From an uncultured Acetatifactor sp. (GTDB taxonomy: Bacteria; Bacillota; Clostridia; Lachnospirales; Lachnospiraceae), in NCBI GenBank assembly GCA_934402375.1, contig CAKRUB010000001.1, positions 62,001 through 126,000 on the forward strand: a stretch of DNA of 64,000 nt, read 5' to 3'. The notes beneath the pieces were generated by a model, which worked only from the letters and a program-made list of their open reading frames with translations, ran no database searches and was not told the origin of the DNA. The position numbers and the translations under genes are program-made. Positions 26,910 to 36,125 of the stretch are shown here, in pieces. The stretch's first letter is position 1. Each line of letters begins with the position of its first letter.

Positions 26910-28577
26910 GTGAGCTTACAGCAAATCGACGCTAAGATGCTGTCCAAGATGTTCTTAGCCGGTGCGAAAAATCTTGAAACGAAGAAAGAATGGATCAACG
27001 AACTGAATGTTTTCCCGGTTCCCGACGGAGATACCGGCACAAATATGACAATGACGATCATGTCTGCAGCGAAGGAGGTTTCTGCGCTCGGCGATGCCGC
27101 CAGCATGGAGACGATCTGTAAGGCGATCTCCAGCGGGTCGCTTCGCGGTGCGAGAGGAAACTCCGGCGTTATCCTGTCCCAGCTGTTCCGCGGCTTTACC
27201 AAGCGGATCAAGACGGAGGAGGTTCTGACGATACCGGTTCTTGCCGATTCCTTTGACAAGGCGGTGGAAACCGCATACAAGGCGGTCATGAAGCCGAAGG
27301 AGGGAACAATACTCACCGTTGCGCGCGGCGCGGCAGACAAGGCAAAGGAGCTTCATGAGGCGGGAACAGAGGATCTTGAGACCTTCTTCCATGAGATCAT
27401 CGAGCATGCAAAATATGTTTTGAGCCAGACACCCGAGATGCTTCCCGTGCTGAAACAGGCAGGCGTTGTCGATTCCGGCGGGCAGGGACTTGTCGAGGTC
27501 TTAAGCGGCGCTTTTGACGCCTTTATGGGAAAAGAGATTGATCTCAGCTTTACAGCGCCCGCTGCGGAAAACAAGGCGCAGGGTGGGGCAAAGGAAGCGG
27601 AGGCGGAGATTAAATTCGGCTACTGCACAGAGTTCATTATTCTGCTTAACAAGACCTTCAATGTAAAGACGGAGATGGATTTCAAGGCTTATCTGGAATC
27701 TATCGGTGATTCCATCGTATGTGTTGCAGACGGAGACGTGGTAAAGGTACATGTACATACCAACGATCCCGGTCTGGCAATCCAGAAGGCATTAAAATAT
27801 GGCGCACTGTCCAACATGAAGATTGACAATATGCGCCTTGAGCATCAGGAAAAGCTTGCAAAGGAAGAGGCGAAGGAGACGGCTGCCTCTGAACCGACCA
27901 AGAGCGCGGAGCCTCCTAAGGATTACGGCTTCATTGCTGTTTCTGTAGGCGACGGCGTAAATGAGATTTTCAAGAGCCTCGGTGTTGACCATATCATCGA
28001 GGGAGGTCAGACCATGAATCCCAGCACGGCGGATATTCTGGATGCTGTGGAGCAGGTAAACGCGAAGACCATATTTATTCTGCCGAACAATAAAAACATC
28101 ATTCTTGCGGCAAATCAGGCGGCGGAGCTGACGACCGAGAAGGAACTTCTTGTCATCCCGACCAAGACGATACCGCAGGGAATCACGGCAGTCATCAACT
28201 TTGTTCCCGAGCTGTCTGCGGATGAGAACGAGGAGAATATGATCCGTGAGATTGCTAACGTAAGCACCGGTCAGGTCACTTATGCCGTGCGCGATACCAT
28301 GATCGACGACAAGGAAATCAAGAAGGGTGATTTCATGGGCATCGGCGATAAGGGAATCCTTTCTGTCGGAACTTCCATAAACGAGGTGGCGAAGGCGACC
28401 ATTACGGAAATGATCACGGAGAATTCCGAACTGATCAGTATTTATTACGGAAGTGATGTGACGAAGGAAGACGCCGAAGCGTTCCGTGCCGCCGTGGCGG
28501 AGGAACACGCTGACTGTGATGTGGAATTGCAGTACGGCGGACAGCCTATTTACTATTATGTTATGTCTGTTGAATAA
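26910..28577 (+). CDS. fakA: Fatty acid kinase subunit FakA (DAK2 domain, YloV)
   Basis: Phosphorylates fatty acids presented by DegV-family FakB proteins. The 555 aa show the N-terminal DAK2 nucleotide-binding domain (FPVPDGDTGTNMTMT, RGARGNSGVILSQL), a middle domain with VHVHTNDPG and a C-terminal DegV-related part. It starts with GTG at 26910, 9 bases after AAGGAGG. A FakB-like gene is present 2.4 kb downstream. An Ala/Glu-rich linker (about 310-330) joins the middle and C-terminal domains. Confidence 0.92.
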   Translation: MSLQQIDAKMLSKMFLAGAKNLETKKEWINELNVFPVPDGDTGTNMTMTIMSAAKEVSALGDAASMETICKAISSGSLRGARGNSGVILSQLFRGFTKRIKTEEVLTIPVLADSFDKAVETAYKAVMKPKEGTILTVARGAADKAKELHEAGTEDLETFFHEIIEHAKYVLSQTPEMLPVLKQAGVVDSGGQGLVEVLSGAFDAFMGKEIDLSFTAPAAENKAQGGAKEAEAEIKFGYCTEFIILLNKTFNVKTEMDFKAYLESIGDSIVCVADGDVVKVHVHTNDPGLAIQKALKYGALSNMKIDNMRLEHQEKLAKEEAKETAASEPTKSAEPPKDYGFIAVSVGDGVNEIFKSLGVDHIIEGGQTMNPSTADILDAVEQVNAKTIFILPNNKNIILAANQAAELTTEKELLVIPTKTIPQGITAVINFVPELSADENEENMIREIANVSTGQVTYAVRDTMIDDKEIKKGDFMGIGDKGILSVGTSINEVAKATITEMITENSELISIYYGSDVTKEDAEAFRAAVAEEHADCDVELQYGGQPIYYYVMSVE

Positions 28578-28596
28578 ACAACATGCTGATGCAGGA

Positions 28597-28624
28597 GGGG
28601 CAGTCGCTGACTGCTCCCTTTTTT
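28597..28624 (+). terminator. Rho-independent terminator after fakA
   Basis: GGGGCAGTC (28597-28605) pairs with GACTGCTCC (28609-28617), including one G-U pair, around a GCT loop and is followed by a T run (28619-28624). Confidence 0.85.
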
Positions 28625-28669
28625 ACTCTATATACATGCGATTGCAAAGTCACCGATCTGTAAGTGACA

Positions 28670-28703
28670 TAGTTATCTGCAAGTAATAGTTATCTGCTTG
28701 TAA
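28670..28703 (+). repeat. 17-bp tandem repeat, two units
   Basis: TAGTTATCTGCAAGTAA (28670-28686) is followed directly by TAGTTATCTGCTTGTAA (28687-28703); the units differ only at the central AA/TT. A weaker related segment precedes them. Confidence 0.75.
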
Positions 28704-28705
28704 CA

Positions 28706-28845
28706 GTTGCACAGGATGCACCTGACCACAAGCAGCGCACTCTGGAGCCGCCGGTGCTTAGATGGTGTACTGTGACATCTTACGCACCGCTGCGTGCGGA
28801 AGGTAGCGAGAGCGTGCCTGCGGTGGTCTGTGCATCCTGCGCAAC
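28706..28845. repeat. Long imperfect inverted repeat
   Basis: GTTGCACAGGATGCAC (28706-28721) is complementary to GTGCATCCTGCGCAAC (28830-28845) except for one A-C pair, and the pairing continues with GACCAC (28724-28729) against GTGGTC (28823-28828) across a small bulge, giving about 21 pairs. Confidence 0.8.
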
Positions 28846-28896
28846 GTCACTTGCTGAAAATTGGTGTTCTTAAACAGATAAGAGAGGGGGAACCGC

Positions 28897-30954
28897 ATGA
28901 ATCGTGAAACACCTGTCATTGAAATAAAGGGAATCGGTGAAAAGACGGAAAAGCTCTTCCGGAAGCTCGGCATTGAGACCGTCGGCGAGCTGCTTGCGGC
29001 ATACCCCCGCGACTATGAGGAGTTTGAAGCCCCTGTCCGGATCGGCGGGCTTGCGCCCGGCGCTGTCTGCGCAGTCTATGCCTGTGTCGCCGGAATCCCG
29101 AACGAAAAGCGCGTGAGAAAGCTCTCCATTCTGAATGTGAACGTTTCGGACGGAAGCGGCACCCTGCAGCTCACCTTCTTCAATATGCCGTTTCTGAAAA
29201 AAACCTTGAAGCAGGGCGGTTTCTACGTCTTTCGCGGAACTGTACAGAGCCGTGGCAGCGCCTGCATTATGGAACAGCCGCGAATCTATTCGCTGGAGGA
29301 CTATCGGAAGCAGACCGACCGCCTGCTCCCCCGGTATTCTTTGACAAAAGGACTCTCCAACCACGCTTTCAGCAAAGCGGTACAGTATGCCCTGCAGAAT
29401 TGCAGCATGGAAGAGGAATATTATCCGAAAAATATTCTGCAGGAATGCGATCTGTCGGATTTGCGAACTGCAATGCGGAATATCCATTTTCCAGATGACA
29501 GGGAGGTGCTTGCCGCTGCGCGAAAGCGCCTTGTGTTCGACGAATTTTTTGACTTTCTGTTTCTGCTCAGGCAGAATAAACGCTTCAGCGAAGGCTTGCC
29601 GAATCATTACCGGATGTTTGAGACGGCAGACACCGTACGCTTTCTGGAGCAGCTTCCGTTCCCGCTGACGAAGGCACAGAAAAAGGTCTGGCAGGAGATC
29701 AGGGATGACCTCGGCAGCAATTACTGCATGAACCGGCTCATTCAGGGAGATGTCGGCTCCGGCAAGACAATCCTTGCCGTGCTCGCGCTTCTGATGACTG
29801 CGGCAAACGGCTATCAGGGAGCGCTCATGGCGCCGACAGAGGTTCTTGCCATGCAGCATTATGAGACCATAAGCGGTTATGTGGAAGAGTACGGCATTCC
29901 GTTCCGGCCGGTTCTGCTGGTTGGCTCCATGACCGCAAAGGCAAAGCGGGAGGCGTACGGCAGGATTGCATCGGGGGAGGCGAATCTCGTGATCGGCACA
30001 CATGCCCTGATTCAGGAAAAGGTAGTCTATCGGTCGCTCGCCCTTGTCGTGACGGATGAACAGCACCGCTTCGGTGTCCACCAGCGCGAGGCGTTGTCAG
30101 AGAAGGGGGAACAGCCCCATATCCTTGTCATGAGCGCGACGCCGATTCCCCGCACCCTCGCCATTATCCTGTACGGTGATCTCCACATTTCGGTGATAGA
30201 CGAGCTTCCGGCAAACCGGCTGCCGATCAAAAACTGTGTTGTCAACACCTCCTACCGCCCGAAGGCATATAAATTTATCGCGGGACAGGTTGCCGAGGGG
30301 AGACAGGTATATGTCATCTGCCCGCAGGTCGAGGACGGAGAGATGGATGACCTAGAGAACGTCGTCGATTATACGGAAAAGCTGAAAGCGGCGCTTCCAC
30401 CCGACATTCAGGTCGCCTATCTGCACGGCAGGATGCGCCCCGCGGACAAAAACCGCATCATGGAGGAATTTGCGGCACATTCCATCGACGTTCTGGTATC
30501 GACGACGGTCATTGAGGTTGGAATCAACGTTCCGAACGCAACTGTCATGATGGTTGAAAACGCGGAGCACTTCGGTCTGGCGCAGCTCCACCAGCTCAGG
30601 GGACGTGTCGGCAGAGGAGAGCATCAGAGCTATTGCATTTTCGTCAGCACGCAGGAAAAACAGGAGACAATGGAACGCTTGCAAATACTGAATAAATCCA
30701 ACGACGGCTTCTTCATCGCCTCCGAGGACTTAAAGCTGAGAGGTCCGGGGGATCTGTTCGGCATCCGGCAGAGCGGTGAATTTGCATTCCGCGTCGGAGA
30801 CATCTATACGGATGCGTCCGTGCTGAAACAGGTCTCGGAGACGCTTGACAGACTGCTGGAAACAGACCCAGAGCTGAAGCTTCCCGAACATGCGCCATTG
30901 TGCCTTCACATGAACGCTATATCTGCACGGAATGTTGACTTTCGGAGCATCTGA
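28897..30954 (+). CDS. recG: ATP-dependent DNA helicase RecG
   Basis: Superfamily 2 helicase that remodels stalled forks and Holliday junctions. The 685 aa show the N-terminal wedge/OB domain (KGIGEKTEKLFRKLGIETVG, then LTFFNMPFLKKTL), Walker A LIQGDVGSGKT near residue 285, the DEQHRFG box, SATPIPRTLA, and the C-terminal motif QLRGRVGRG. AGAGAGGGGG precedes the ATG. It follows fakA as in Bacillus, but with the structured block between. Confidence 0.96.
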   Translation: MNRETPVIEIKGIGEKTEKLFRKLGIETVGELLAAYPRDYEEFEAPVRIGGLAPGAVCAVYACVAGIPNEKRVRKLSILNVNVSDGSGTLQLTFFNMPFLKKTLKQGGFYVFRGTVQSRGSACIMEQPRIYSLEDYRKQTDRLLPRYSLTKGLSNHAFSKAVQYALQNCSMEEEYYPKNILQECDLSDLRTAMRNIHFPDDREVLAAARKRLVFDEFFDFLFLLRQNKRFSEGLPNHYRMFETADTVRFLEQLPFPLTKAQKKVWQEIRDDLGSNYCMNRLIQGDVGSGKTILAVLALLMTAANGYQGALMAPTEVLAMQHYETISGYVEEYGIPFRPVLLVGSMTAKAKREAYGRIASGEANLVIGTHALIQEKVVYRSLALVVTDEQHRFGVHQREALSEKGEQPHILVMSATPIPRTLAIILYGDLHISVIDELPANRLPIKNCVVNTSYRPKAYKFIAGQVAEGRQVYVICPQVEDGEMDDLENVVDYTEKLKAALPPDIQVAYLHGRMRPADKNRIMEEFAAHSIDVLVSTTVIEVGINVPNATVMMVENAEHFGLAQLHQLRGRVGRGEHQSYCIFVSTQEKQETMERLQILNKSNDGFFIASEDLKLRGPGDLFGIRQSGEFAFRVGDIYTDASVLKQVSETLDRLLETDPELKLPEHAPLCLHMNAISARNVDFRSI

Positions 30955-30963
30955 CGGTAAAAT
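30935..30963 (+). promoter_or_regulatory. Promoter of the degV gene
   Basis: TTGACT (30935-30940) and TAAAAT (30958-30963) with a 17-base spacer overlap the end of recG. A LexA-like sequence (GAACATGAGTTTC, 30967-30979) lies just after the -10; its match is weaker than at ruvA. Confidence 0.65.
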
Positions 30964-31008
30964 AGAGAACATGAGTTTCAAACGTTTAAAAAGAGAGGAA
31001 AACTGATT

Positions 31009-31878
31009 ATGTCCAGCATCGCAATTGTCACTGACAGCAACAGTGGTATTACCCAGAGCGCGTCAAAGGAACTGGGTATCTATGTCCTTCCGATGCCCTT
31101 TATGATTAACGAAGAGACCTATTATGAAGATATTAACCTGACACAGGAGCAGTTCTATGAAAAACTCTCCTCGGGAGCAGACATCTGCACCAGCCAGCCC
31201 TCTCCCGAATCGGTGATGAAGCTGTGGGACGGGCTTTTAAAGGAATATGACGAGATCGTACACATTCCCATGAGCAGCGGACTTTCCGGTTCCTGTCAGA
31301 GCGCGATGATGCTTGCACAGGAGTATGACGGGCGTGTTCAGGTTGTCAACAACCAGCGCATCTCCGTCACGCAGCGCCAGTCCTGTCTCGACGCGAAGCT
31401 GCTTGCAGCAAAGGGCAAAACCGCCGCTGAGATCAAGGATATTCTGGAAAAGGATAAAATGAACAGCAGTATTTATATCATGTTGGATACTCTGTATTAT
31501 TTAAAGAAGGGCGGCAGAATCACACCGGCAGCGGCTGCAATCGGCACCATGCTGAAGCTGAAGCCTGTTCTGCAGATTCAGGGGGAGAAGCTGGATGCAT
31601 TTGCCAAGGCGAGAACTTCGAATCAGGGAAAGAATATCATGGTGAACGCTGTGAAAAGTGATCTGGAGAACCGTTTCGGCGGTGCCCCTGACCCTGCAAA
31701 GCACTGGATTGCTATGGCTTACACGCAGGATCTGGAGTCTGGAGAAGCCTTCCGGCGCGAGGTTTCCGAGCTCTTCCCAGGATTTGAGATACACATGGAT
31801 CCGCTGTCCTTAAGTGTCGCATGTCATATCGGACCCGGCGCGCTGGCAGTGACCTGTTCCAGAAAATTGGAAATATAA
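31009..31878 (+). CDS. DegV family protein (fatty-acid binding, FakB-like)
   Basis: A 289-aa DegV protein. Members bind a fatty acid and present it to FakA. Characteristic segments are VTDSNSGITQSASKELGIYV, the TSQPSPES loop, MSSGLSGSCQSA, and LYYLKKGGRI. The C-terminus ends with CHIGPGALAVTC, whose His is conserved in FakB. With fakA in the same region this is probably a working FakA/FakB pair. It has its own promoter and precedes the topoisomerase genes by 22 bases. Confidence 0.9.
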   Translation: MSSIAIVTDSNSGITQSASKELGIYVLPMPFMINEETYYEDINLTQEQFYEKLSSGADICTSQPSPESVMKLWDGLLKEYDEIVHIPMSSGLSGSCQSAMMLAQEYDGRVQVVNNQRISVTQRQSCLDAKLLAAKGKTAAEIKDILEKDKMNSSIYIMLDTLYYLKKGGRITPAAAAIGTMLKLKPVLQIQGEKLDAFAKARTSNQGKNIMVNAVKSDLENRFGGAPDPAKHWIAMAYTQDLESGEAFRREVSELFPGFEIHMDPLSLSVACHIGPGALAVTCSRKLEI

Positions 31879-31900
31879 AGCTGTAAAGAGAGGTTTACCG

Positions 31901-33829
31901 ATGGCAAAGTCAAATAACTATGACGCATCCAGCATTACCGTTCTGGAGGGGCTGGAGGCCGTCAGAAAACGTCCCGGCATGTATATCGGCAGCGTGTCGA
32001 CCAAGGGGCTGAATCATCTGATCTATGAGATCGTCGACAACTCTGTGGACGAGCATCTGGCGGGGTACTGTGACACGATCACCGTGACGCTGGAGAAGGA
32101 TGGTTCGGCGACTGTCGCCGACAACGGAAGAGGAATTCCCGTGGGAATGCATGAGAAAGGCATCAGTGCAGAGCGTCTGGTCTTTACAACCCTGCATGCC
32201 GGCGGAAAATTTGACAACTCTGCCTATAAAACCAGTGGAGGTCTGCACGGTGTAGGCTCCTCCGTTGTAAACGCACTCTCGACAAGGCTGACTGTCACGG
32301 TAAAGACAGGCGGCTTTATCTATGAGGACAAATATGAGCGCGGCACACCGGTCATTCCGCTGGAAGACGGGCTGCTTCCCGTCAAGGGAAAGACCAGGGA
32401 GACCGGCACGACAATCAACTTCCTGCCCGACGATACCATTTTCGACAAGACACGTTTTAAGGAGGATGAGGTCAAGAGCAGACTGCACGAAACAGCGTAC
32501 CTTAACCCGAAGCTGACGATTGTTTTCCACGATCTGCGGGGGGCTGTTCCAGAACACATTACATACCATGAGCCGGAGGGAATCATCGGCTTCATCAAGG
32601 ACATGAATAAAAATCAGGAGACGGTGCATGATGTCGTGTATTTCAGCGGCGAGAGCGACGGCATTTCCGTTGAAGTCGCTTTCCAGTATGTCAACGAGTT
32701 CCACGAGAATGTGCTCGGCTTCTGTAATAATATTTACAACTCCGAAGGCGGTACGCATCTGACCGGCTTTAAAACCATGTTCACAAACGTGATCAACAAT
32801 TATGCCCGTGAACTCGGTATTCTGAAGGAAAAGGACGTGAATTTCACCGGAGCGGATGTCAGAAACGGCATGACAGCCGTTGTCTCCATCAAGCATCCCG
32901 ACCCGCGTTTTGAGGGACAGACAAAGACAAAGCTGGATAATCAGGATGCGGCGAAGGTCGTCAGCAAGGTGACGGGAGACGAGATTGTCCGTTTCTTTGA
33001 CCGAAACCTTGAGACGTTGAAAAATATCATCGGCTGTGCGGAGAAGGCGGCAAAGATTCGCAAGACGGAGGAACGTGCCAAGACGAACATGCTGACGAAG
33101 CAGAAGTTTTCCTTTGACTCCAACGGAAAGCTCGCAAACTGTGAGTCGAGGGATGTTTCGAAATGCGAGATTTTCATTGTCGAGGGAGATTCCGCCGGCG
33201 GCAGCGCAAAGACGGCGAGAAACCGTATGTTTCAGGCAATCCTTCCCATCAGGGGAAAGATTCTCAACGTGGAAAAGGCAAGCATTGACAAGGTGCTGGC
33301 AAACGCCGAGATCAAGACGATGATAAACGCCTTCGGCTGCGGCTTTTCCGAGGGCTACGGAAATGACTTCGACATCACAAAGCTGCGCTATGACAAAATT
33401 ATCATTATGGCGGATGCGGACGTGGACGGTGCGCATATTTCCAATCTGCTGCTGACGCTTTTTTACCGATTTATGCCCGAATTGATTTTCGAGGGACATG
33501 TCTATATTGCAATGCCTCCTCTGTATAAGGCAATGCCTTCCAAGGGGCAGGAGGAATATCTGTACGACGACAAGGCTCTGGAAAAATACAGAAAGACACA
33601 CAAGGGTCCCTTTACCCTGCAGCGCTACAAGGGTCTCGGTGAGATGGATGCGGATCAGCTCTGGGAGACGACACTGAACCCCGACACCCGGCGCATGAAG
33701 CTCGTAGAGATTGAGGACGCGCGTATGGCATCCGAGATTACAAGTCTGCTCATGGGAACCGAGGTTCCTCCCAGAAAGGCATTTATCTACGATCACGCAA
33801 CCGATGCGGAGCTGGATTACAACGCATAA
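31901..33829 (+). CDS. parE: Type IIA DNA topoisomerase, ATPase subunit (ParE-like)
   Basis: A 642-aa GHKL ATPase and Toprim subunit. The N-terminus (LEGLEAVRKRPGMYIGS, IYEIVDNSVDEHLAGYC), the DNGRGIPV and GGLHGVGSSVVNALS ATP motifs, the Toprim glutamate in FIVEGDSAGGSA and the DADVDGAHI metal site are intact. GyrB and ParE are hard to separate by eye; I favour ParE because the partner downstream lacks a GyrA box. In many Clostridia this pair is additional to gyrBA near dnaA. parC begins 33 bases later. Confidence 0.85.
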   Translation: MAKSNNYDASSITVLEGLEAVRKRPGMYIGSVSTKGLNHLIYEIVDNSVDEHLAGYCDTITVTLEKDGSATVADNGRGIPVGMHEKGISAERLVFTTLHAGGKFDNSAYKTSGGLHGVGSSVVNALSTRLTVTVKTGGFIYEDKYERGTPVIPLEDGLLPVKGKTRETGTTINFLPDDTIFDKTRFKEDEVKSRLHETAYLNPKLTIVFHDLRGAVPEHITYHEPEGIIGFIKDMNKNQETVHDVVYFSGESDGISVEVAFQYVNEFHENVLGFCNNIYNSEGGTHLTGFKTMFTNVINNYARELGILKEKDVNFTGADVRNGMTAVVSIKHPDPRFEGQTKTKLDNQDAAKVVSKVTGDEIVRFFDRNLETLKNIIGCAEKAAKIRKTEERAKTNMLTKQKFSFDSNGKLANCESRDVSKCEIFIVEGDSAGGSAKTARNRMFQAILPIRGKILNVEKASIDKVLANAEIKTMINAFGCGFSEGYGNDFDITKLRYDKIIIMADADVDGAHISNLLLTLFYRFMPELIFEGHVYIAMPPLYKAMPSKGQEEYLYDDKALEKYRKTHKGPFTLQRYKGLGEMDADQLWETTLNPDTRRMKLVEIEDARMASEITSLLMGTEVPPRKAFIYDHATDAELDYNA

Positions 33830-33862
33830 TCCCTGCGTACACAGAAAGGCATGAACAACAGA

Positions 33863-36103
33863 ATGGAAGACAGCAGAATCATAAAAACAGAATACTCTGA
33901 GGAGATGCAGAAATCCTTTATCGACTATGCCATGAGCGTTATTATCGCCAGAGCCCTTCCCGATGTCAGGGATGGTCTGAAGCCGGTACAGCGCCGGACG
34001 CTCTATGATATGTACGAACTGGGAATCCGCTATGACAGACCCTACCGAAAGAGTGCCAGAATCGTCGGTGATACCATGGGTAAATACCATCCCCACGGCG
34101 ACAGCTCCATCTATGATTCCCTTGTCGTTATGACACAGGATTTCAAGAAGGGGATGCCGCTGATCGACGGTCACGGTAACTTCGGCAATATCGAGGGAGA
34201 CGGCGCCGCTGCAATGCGTTATACCGAAGCAAGGCTCCAGAAGGTGACACAGGAGGCGTTTCTTGCGGATCTGGACAAGGACGTCGTTGACTTCATGCCG
34301 AACTTCGACGAGACGGAAAAGGAGCCGACTGTTCTGCCGGTGAAGCTCCCGAACTTCCTCATCAACGGCTCCGAGGGAATCGCCGTCGGCATGACGACGA
34401 GCACACCGCCCCATAACCTCTGTGAGGTCATCGACGCGACGAAGGCATATATGCTCGACGAAAACATCAGCACAAGAGAGCTGATGCGCTTTATCAAGGG
34501 GCCTGATTTCCCGACGGGCGGTATCGTCACCAACAAGGACGAGCTGCTCTCCATCTATGAGACGGGAACCGGGAAGATCAAGATCCGGGGCAAGGTGGAG
34601 TTTGAGAAGACCAAGGGCGGAAAGACGAATGTCGTCATCACGGAAATTCCCTATCCCATGATCGGCATGAATATCGCAAAGTTTCTGCAGGATGTCGCCG
34701 CGCTGTCCGAGACGAAGAAGACGCAGGATATTGTGGATATCTCCAACCAGTCCTCCAAGGAGGGTATAAGGATTGTCATTGAGCTGCGGAAGGATGCCGA
34801 CCCGGAGAATTTCGTCAACCTCTTATATAAGAAGACAAGGCTCGAGGATACCTTTGGCGTCAACATGCTCGCAATCTGCGACGGCAGACCGGAGACGATG
34901 GGCTTAAAGAGCATCCTGAAGGCAAACGTCGATTTCCAGTTTCAGGTTGCCACCAGAAAATACACGAACCTTCTTGCACACGAGATGGAAAAAAAGGAAG
35001 TGCAGGAGGGGCTGATCAAGGCATGTAATGTCATTGATCTGATTATTGAGATACTCAGAGGCTCCAAGGATCGCGCCATGGCAAAGGCCTGCCTGACCGA
35101 GGGAAAGACGGACGGCATCAAATTCAAGTCCAAGGAATCAAAGATTATGGCGACACAGCTCATGTTCACGGAGAAGCAGGCAAACGCTATCCTGGACATG
35201 CGTCTGTACAAGCTGATCGGTCTTGAAATTGAGGCGCTGATCAATGAGCACGAGGAAACCATGGCAAATATCTACCGCTATGAGGACATTCTCGACCGCC
35301 GGGATTCCATGGCGCAGGTAATCATGAACGAGCTTGACGGCTTCAAGAAGGAATATGGGCGCAAGCGCAGGACAGCGATTGAGAACGCCGAGGAAGCGGT
35401 CTACAAGGAGAAGGAGATCGAGGAGATGAATGTCATCTTCCTCATGGATCGCTTCGGCTATGCGAAGACCGTCGATGTCGCAACCTATGAGAGAAACAAG
35501 GAGGCGGCAGACACGGAGAACCGTTTTGTCTTCGTATGCAAAAATACCGGAAAGGTGTGCCTGTTCACGGATGCCGGACAGCTCCACACGATCAAGGTCA
35601 TGGATCTTCCCTTTGGAAAGTTCCGGGACAAGGGCATCCCGATCGACAATGTGAGCAACTATAATTCCGAGAAGGAAAACATCGTCTACATCACCAGCCA
35701 GAGCGAGCTGAATCTAAGACAGGTCGTATTCGTCACAGAGCAGTCGATGATGAAATTGGTGGACGGCGGCGAATTTGATGTCTCCAAGCGGACGGTAGCG
35801 GCAACGAAGCTGGGCGACGGAGATAAGGTCGTCAGCGTGATGTCTGTCCTTGAGCAGCGCAATATCATTCTCCAGACCAGGGAGGGCTTCTTCCTTCGTT
35901 TCCCGATAGAGGAGATTCCCGAGAAGAAAAAGGGAGCCGTCGGTGTCCGCGGAATGAAGCTGGGCGCAAAGGATAAGGTAGAGAGGGTATACTATACGCA
36001 GAACGGCGTAGAGGTCTCCATCGAATACAAGGAAAAGAAAATTCTTCTGAATAATCTGAAGGCGGCAAAGAGAGATACCAAGGGTACAAAAATCAGAATC
36101 TGA
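33863..36103 (+). CDS. parC: Type IIA DNA topoisomerase, DNA-cleaving subunit (ParC-like)
   Basis: A 746-aa cleavage subunit. The N-terminal breakage-reunion domain has LPDVRDGLKPVQRRTLY, GKYHPHGDSSIYDS and the catalytic tyrosine region AAAMRYTEARLQK. The C-terminal beta-pinwheel is present (KKKGAVGVRGMKLG near the end), but I see no QRRGGKG GyrA box, which argues for topoisomerase IV-like decatenation rather than DNA wrapping. ATG 33863 is preferred over 33851 because AGAAAGG lies directly before the latter. The GDG rather than GDP in the FGNIEGDGAAAMRY stretch is a divergent feature. Confidence 0.82.
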   Translation: MEDSRIIKTEYSEEMQKSFIDYAMSVIIARALPDVRDGLKPVQRRTLYDMYELGIRYDRPYRKSARIVGDTMGKYHPHGDSSIYDSLVVMTQDFKKGMPLIDGHGNFGNIEGDGAAAMRYTEARLQKVTQEAFLADLDKDVVDFMPNFDETEKEPTVLPVKLPNFLINGSEGIAVGMTTSTPPHNLCEVIDATKAYMLDENISTRELMRFIKGPDFPTGGIVTNKDELLSIYETGTGKIKIRGKVEFEKTKGGKTNVVITEIPYPMIGMNIAKFLQDVAALSETKKTQDIVDISNQSSKEGIRIVIELRKDADPENFVNLLYKKTRLEDTFGVNMLAICDGRPETMGLKSILKANVDFQFQVATRKYTNLLAHEMEKKEVQEGLIKACNVIDLIIEILRGSKDRAMAKACLTEGKTDGIKFKSKESKIMATQLMFTEKQANAILDMRLYKLIGLEIEALINEHEETMANIYRYEDILDRRDSMAQVIMNELDGFKKEYGRKRRTAIENAEEAVYKEKEIEEMNVIFLMDRFGYAKTVDVATYERNKEAADTENRFVFVCKNTGKVCLFTDAGQLHTIKVMDLPFGKFRDKGIPIDNVSNYNSEKENIVYITSQSELNLRQVVFVTEQSMMKLVDGGEFDVSKRTVAATKLGDGDKVVSVMSVLEQRNIILQTREGFFLRFPIEEIPEKKKGAVGVRGMKLGAKDKVERVYYTQNGVEVSIEYKEKKILLNNLKAAKRDTKGTKIRI

Positions 36104-36125
36104 TGCCGCAGAAAGGATCATTTTT

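Larger units (their letters stand above)
28640..28880. other. Structured non-coding intergenic block before recG
   Basis: The 319-base gap between fakA and recG holds no open reading frame I can support. After the terminator it contains a hairpin (GTCAC/GTGAC near 28650-28668), a 17-bp tandem repeat, and a long imperfect inverted repeat (28706-28729 with 28823-28845) whose 93-base interior is GC-rich and can fold into smaller hairpins (AAGCA/TGCTT, CACCGC/GCGGTG). It may be a non-coding RNA or a small inverted-repeat mobile element. No recG promoter stands out. Confidence 0.6.

Noticed and set aside
28670..28703. Possible CRISPR-like repeat
   Set aside because: Only two directly adjacent units with no spacers and no cas genes.
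28870..30081. Long minus-strand open frame under recG
   Set aside because: Antisense to recG motifs; no family match and no promoter.
31910..34414. An 834-codon open frame on the minus strand across parE/parC
   Set aside because: It is antisense to two clear topoisomerase genes, its protein has biased His/Leu/Cys composition with no motifs, and no ribosome binding site precedes it.
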